Below, piece by piece: positions 60,520 to 64,000 of a stretch of DNA of 64,000 nucleotides (its first letter is position 1; the number at the start of each line of letters is the position of its first letter). The notes under the pieces were generated by a model, which saw only the letters and a list, made by a program, of their open reading frames with translations, searched no databases and had not been told where the DNA came from. The translations under genes were made by a program, and so were the position numbers. The stretch is from Populus alba (Eukaryota; Streptophyta; Magnoliopsida; Malpighiales; Salicaceae): the NCBI RefSeq assembly GCF_005239225.2, contig NC_133295.1:15066001-15130000 (forward strand), given 5' to 3'.

Positions 60520-60890
60520 GCTTGATAATGTGGTAGTTGTTATTTTTTAAATAATTTTTTATGTTAAAATGCATGTTAATGATTATTTTTTATTTTTTTA
60601 AAAATTATTTTTGACATCAAGCATATCAAAACGATTCAAAACATACAAATTATATTAAATTTTAATAAAAAAAAATTGAATTTTGTGGGAATGCAGTTTC
60701 AACCGCGTTTTTAAACGGTTCGTTAATGTTTTAATTTTTTTTTAAATTATATTTTTATGTTTTTAAATTATTTTATTATAATAAAATTAAAAAATAAATG
60801 TTTTTTTTAAATTACTTTATTATATTTTTCTTAAAACAAATGCTTTAAAATTCAATCAAAATCACACTTACAAACATCCATCTCAGCAAC
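60520..60890. mobile_element. MITE-like AT-rich element
   Basis: The left edge GTGCTTGATAATGTGGTAGTT and the inverse of the right edge (GGATGTTTGTAAGTGTGATT) resemble each other. The body has long A/T runs and the words AAAATGCATGTTAATGA and GACATCAAGCATATCAAAAC, which also occur in similar form at 17.1-17.3 kb. No ORF and no clear target duplication. Confidence 0.4.
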
Positions 60891-61931
60891 TCCCCTTGCC
60901 CATCTTCAAATCTCCGTTTGACTTGCAGTTAGAACTTAGCAGCAGCAGCAGCCTTCAAATTTTCTGATAATTAATTCCACTCTATTTAATTTCCTGCCAT
61001 TTTTTTAAATATTCAATCAATACAACTCAGCCATTCCACTACCACCACCCAGCCTACAGTGTCAAACCCCTTGTACATGTCTAATCTCTCTCATCAAGAA
61101 GAAGAAAGCTGTCATTTTCTTGGCAGTGAAAGAAAGCACATGCTTCAAACTCTTTGGATGGAATCTCTTCTGTGGCTTCCATGAATGCTGGCCTCTAAAG
61201 TTTTGATCTTTCACCTACTCAGCTAAATTCTGCTCTCGGGTATCTCTGTATCTCTTACTTTTGTCTTGTTTTCTCTTCCTTTAATTTGGTTGAGTATCAA
61301 AAGCTTTGACAAAGAACCTTAGCAGTGGAGACCCGGATCAGTTTTTGTTTCAAAAAGTCAACTTCTGGGCTCTCTAATCGCCTTTCGTTTGTAAAGTTTC
61401 AAGCTCTGGCGAGTGGTGTTTTCAATCCTGTACATATTCTTTATTGATGCTCTCAAATTCCTCTCTTTTACTTGTTTTTTGTATTGTTTTTGACAATTTC
61501 CATTTCTGTCACTCTATTCTTATTTGATGTGAGAATTGAGATCTATTCTTTTATACCATCTTGTTATTGGAAGAAGATTCTGGTTTGTGATTCTGTTTGT
61601 ACTGCTCATAATACCCTGGATGTTGTTGGCCCATTGAGTTTTTGTGGACTGGTATTTCTGCTACTCATCCTACTCAGTTTATAGCTTAAAAATACAATTT
61701 AAAACACATTCTCTGGTACTGAAATTCTCACCATTTTCAAACCATTTGAAATCTCTCCTCGCATTTTGAATCAATTCCTTGTACCTAAGAAGGAGTCGTA
61801 TTGGTGTCCAATTGAATTCTTTCATCCTACAGTGGGGCACGTTTAGAATCATCCATCTATTTTGATATTATTTCCCTAGGTTCTTTCGTCATTTTCCTTC
61901 TAAATACAGTGTGGTTAGATTCTAGGCACCA
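60891..61931 (+). other. Upstream region and probable spliced leader of the lipase gene
   Basis: Pyrimidine-rich sequence, a CAGCAGCAGCAGCC run near 60940 and stretches like CTCTCTCATC suggest promoter and 5' UTR. A donor-like CTCGG|GTATCT near 61239 and an acceptor-like GTGGTTAG near 61920 could bound a leader intron. The ORF at 61472-61684 is in that putative intron and looks like chance. Confidence 0.45.
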
Positions 61932-64000
61932 ATGTCAATCTTATGTGGCGTACCTCTCCTTGAGTGTGTGTATTGTCTAGCTTGTGCTCGATGGGCGTGG
62001 AAACGATGTCTCCACACTGCAGGTCATGACAGTGAGACTTGGGGTCTTGCAACTGCTGAAGAATTCGAGCCAATTCCTCGCCTTTGCCGCTATATTCTAG
62101 CTGTTTATGAAGATGATCTTCGGCACCCTCTTTGGGAACCTCCTGGAGGGTATGGACTAAAGCCAGATTGGTTAATCCTAAGAAGAACATACGAAGATAC
62201 TCATGGAAGGGCGCCACCATATATATTGTATCTTGATCATGATCATGCTGATATAGTTCTAGCTGTCAGGGGCCTTAATTTGGCAAGGGAGAGTGACTAT
62301 GCTGTACTTTTGGATAATAAGCTAGGGAAAAGGAAAATTGATGGTGGGTATGTCCACAATGGGCTATTGAAGGCTGCTGGTTGGGTTTTGGATGCGGAAT
62401 GTGACATTTTGAAGGAATTAGTGGAAAAGTATCCGAATTACACATTAACTTTTACAGGTCATTCTCTGGGGTCAGGTGTAGCGGCAATGTTGGCTCTAGT
62501 GGTAGTGCTGCGTCATGATAAATTGGGAAACATTGATAGAAGGAGGATCAGATGCTACGCAGTTGCACCTGCACGATGCATGTCACTTAATTTGGCTGTC
62601 AGATATGCAGATGTTATCAATTCTGTAGTGCTTCAGGCAAGTTGTTATTCCAATTCATACATATGAAAAAACAATATGAAGATATACATCTAAAGAAACC
62701 TTAACAAAATTTACATAATTTTTGCTAGAGAATAAAATAAATAATATCTTGGGATTTCACCTAACACCTTAAGCTTTTAGGTAGAAATAGTTTTTTGGTA
62801 TGGTATTAAAGCCTTGATAACCAAGTAGTTAGGAGTTCAAATCTCACCATTCACATTTAATTGATAAAAATTAAGCACAAGATAGTGTAAATCTGTGCAA
62901 ATTTCAAGCTCAAAGGGTTTTTATTTGAGGAGGTGTATTAAAAAATAATATAAATCATACATTGAGATTTAACCAAACAACTTAAACTTTTAGGTTGAGA
63001 TGGTTTTTTGGTACCTTTTGCATTGCTTATACCTTGTGTTATCAATATGTAACATTACATTTACCTTTCTTTCTATGAAAAAGGTTCTTTTTACTATAGC
63101 TTCTTACTGTTTCATATCTGATCAATATCACAGAAAATGTTCTTAAATTTTTCATGCTTCAACCTTTAGAAGAATGCTACTCACAGGGAACCAGTAAATA
63201 TGGTGTTCCCTTGATTTGAAGCTTGTTTCCTTGTCTTGGGAAAGAGAATGAAATATTTAGTAGGTGACAAGGTCATGAACTGTTGCTGCCAGATGACTTT
63301 AGTTTTTTTATTGCAAATAAAGGTTTGAAATGTTTGATTTACTTGTTCACACGCATAAATTTTTTTAGCTTTGAAAACCATGTAAAGAATCTGTCCATGG
63401 GTTGGTGTTAGTACATTGATGCTTGTAGATATGCTTACGTCTGTTTGTCATGGGGATTTTATCTGAACAACTTCCGATGAAGTTTCTAAATGCCTGTGGA
63501 TTATTTTACTGGATCAGGATGATTTCTTGCCACGGACAGCCACGCCCTTGGAAGACATTTTCAAGTCACTTTTCTGGTACAGATCAAGTTCTTTAATTAT
63601 TAAAGTTTGATCATCGGTCAGAAGGTTATTAAAGCTTTCCTTGAAATCTTCTTGAAGAAGATAGACCATATCTGCATCAACCATTTGCAATGCTCTCTAT
63701 TTTCTCTGTTGTGTTCGACGCACAACAGGAAAAAATTTACTAATGGAAGATTAACAAAAGGGAGGCTTGTAGAACAAAGTGCTTGAACTTATTTTTGACT
63801 AAGAATGTAGTTAGGTGATGACATTAATTATTTGATACTCTAAACACCATGAACTTCCCTTTTTTTTCAAAATTTTATTCTATGTGCTGTCCATTATTAT
63901 AACAACTCACCGATTCTTCTAGTTTTCCTTTTCTTTTACAGTCTGCCCTGCCTACTATGTTTAAGGTGCATGAGAGATACTTGTATTCCGGATGAGAAAA
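61932..64000 (+). CDS. Class 3 lipase, diacylglycerol-lipase type, 5' part
   Basis: Alpha/beta hydrolase that would cleave acylglycerols. Visible exons are 61932-62636, 63518-63576 and 63942-64000; the gene continues past the window. The N-terminal section (residues 1-110, MSILCGVPLLECVYCLACAR...) fits the mono-/diacylglycerol lipase N-terminal region found in this plant subfamily. The lipase fold follows, with VLAVRGLN, the nucleophile elbow FTGHSLGSG with Ser at about 178, and a downstream CYAVAPARCMS. Catalytic Asp and His are not reached or not assigned. A Cys-rich stretch (CLPCLLCLRCMRDTC) lies at the window end. Intron 1 has a GC donor (CAG|GCAAGT) and carries a TRIM relic. Start chosen as the first in-frame ATG in an open frame. 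Confidence 0.88.
62723..63013 (+). mobile_element. TRIM retrotransposon relic in lipase intron 1
   Basis: Two related repeats, 62723-62800 and 62934-63013, share GGGATTT-ACC, CTTAAGCTTTTAGG and AG-TGGTTTTTTGGTA words (about 70-75% identical). Between them lie a primer-site match directly after the left repeat (TGGTATTAAAGCC versus the tRNA-Met type TGGTATCAGAGCC), a GGAGTTCAAATCTCACC segment, and a purine tract (TTTGAGGAGG) before the right repeat. That is the plan of a terminal-repeat retrotransposon in miniature: two short LTRs, PBS and PPT, no coding. Divergence of the repeats shows it is old. Ends no longer read clean TG...CA. Confidence 0.7.

Noticed and set aside
60371..60574. 67-codon minus ORF containing GLVHVGRTWTHDRL
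   Set aside because: Considered as a transposon protein fragment, but too short and without a recognised motif to support.

Overview
The window is nuclear DNA of a woody eudicot. Intergenic DNA is very AT-rich, genes have many GT-AG introns, and the repeats are plant types (an Ogre/Tat-like LTR element, tRNA-derived SINEs, a hAT MITE, a TRIM). The proteins look most like those of Salicaceae (Populus or Salix). That assignment is my inference and no search was run.

Layout. 1-7299: most of a young non-autonomous LTR retrotransposon on the minus strand. It has a 5' LTR, primer-binding site, polypurine tract and four families of short tandem repeats next to the 3' LTR, but no recognisable gag-pol. 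7300-19530: about 12 kb of gene-free AT-rich DNA with microsatellites, a SINE, MITE-like copies, a bare poly(A) insertion with target-site duplications and an unidentified coding-like relic. 19676-22925 (+): a complete cytochrome P450 of the CYP72 clan. It is followed by degenerate repeats and an inverted, broken copy of its third exon (about 24.2-24.9 kb) that carries a 111-bp hAT MITE. 26155-38001 (-): tripeptidyl-peptidase II in 34 exons. 39245-44225 (-): a pectin acetylesterase in 12 exons. 44924-45102: a SINE with a perfect 14-bp target-site duplication. 46972-49187 (+): a signal peptide peptidase-like protease (SPPL1 type) with a spliced 5' UTR and two upstream ORFs. 49.9-51.5 kb: a roughly 0.93-kb tandem AT-rich repeat. 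51705-56518 (+): a plastid-type SLH-domain and coiled-coil protein. 57231-57902 (-): ribosomal protein eL36 with a telo-box promoter. 61932 to the window end (+): the 5' part of a class 3 (diacylglycerol-type) lipase, whose first coding intron carries a TRIM relic.

The genes do not form a functional cluster. They are ordinary single plant genes for membrane oxidation, peptide turnover, cell-wall deacetylation, intramembrane proteolysis, plastid structure, translation and lipid hydrolysis. I reconstructed exons by hand from splice signals, reading frame and family conservation. Frames close for every complete gene, except that TPP2 exon 26 needs a non-obvious acceptor.

I found no clearly new gene system. 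The points most worth a second look are: the 149-bp higher-order repeat forming inside the 3' region of the LTR element; the inverted P450 copy that could pair with its parent; the TPP2 exon 26 frame anomaly; two GC-AG introns; tandem uORFs ahead of the SPPL1-type gene; and several cleanly bounded small mobile elements.
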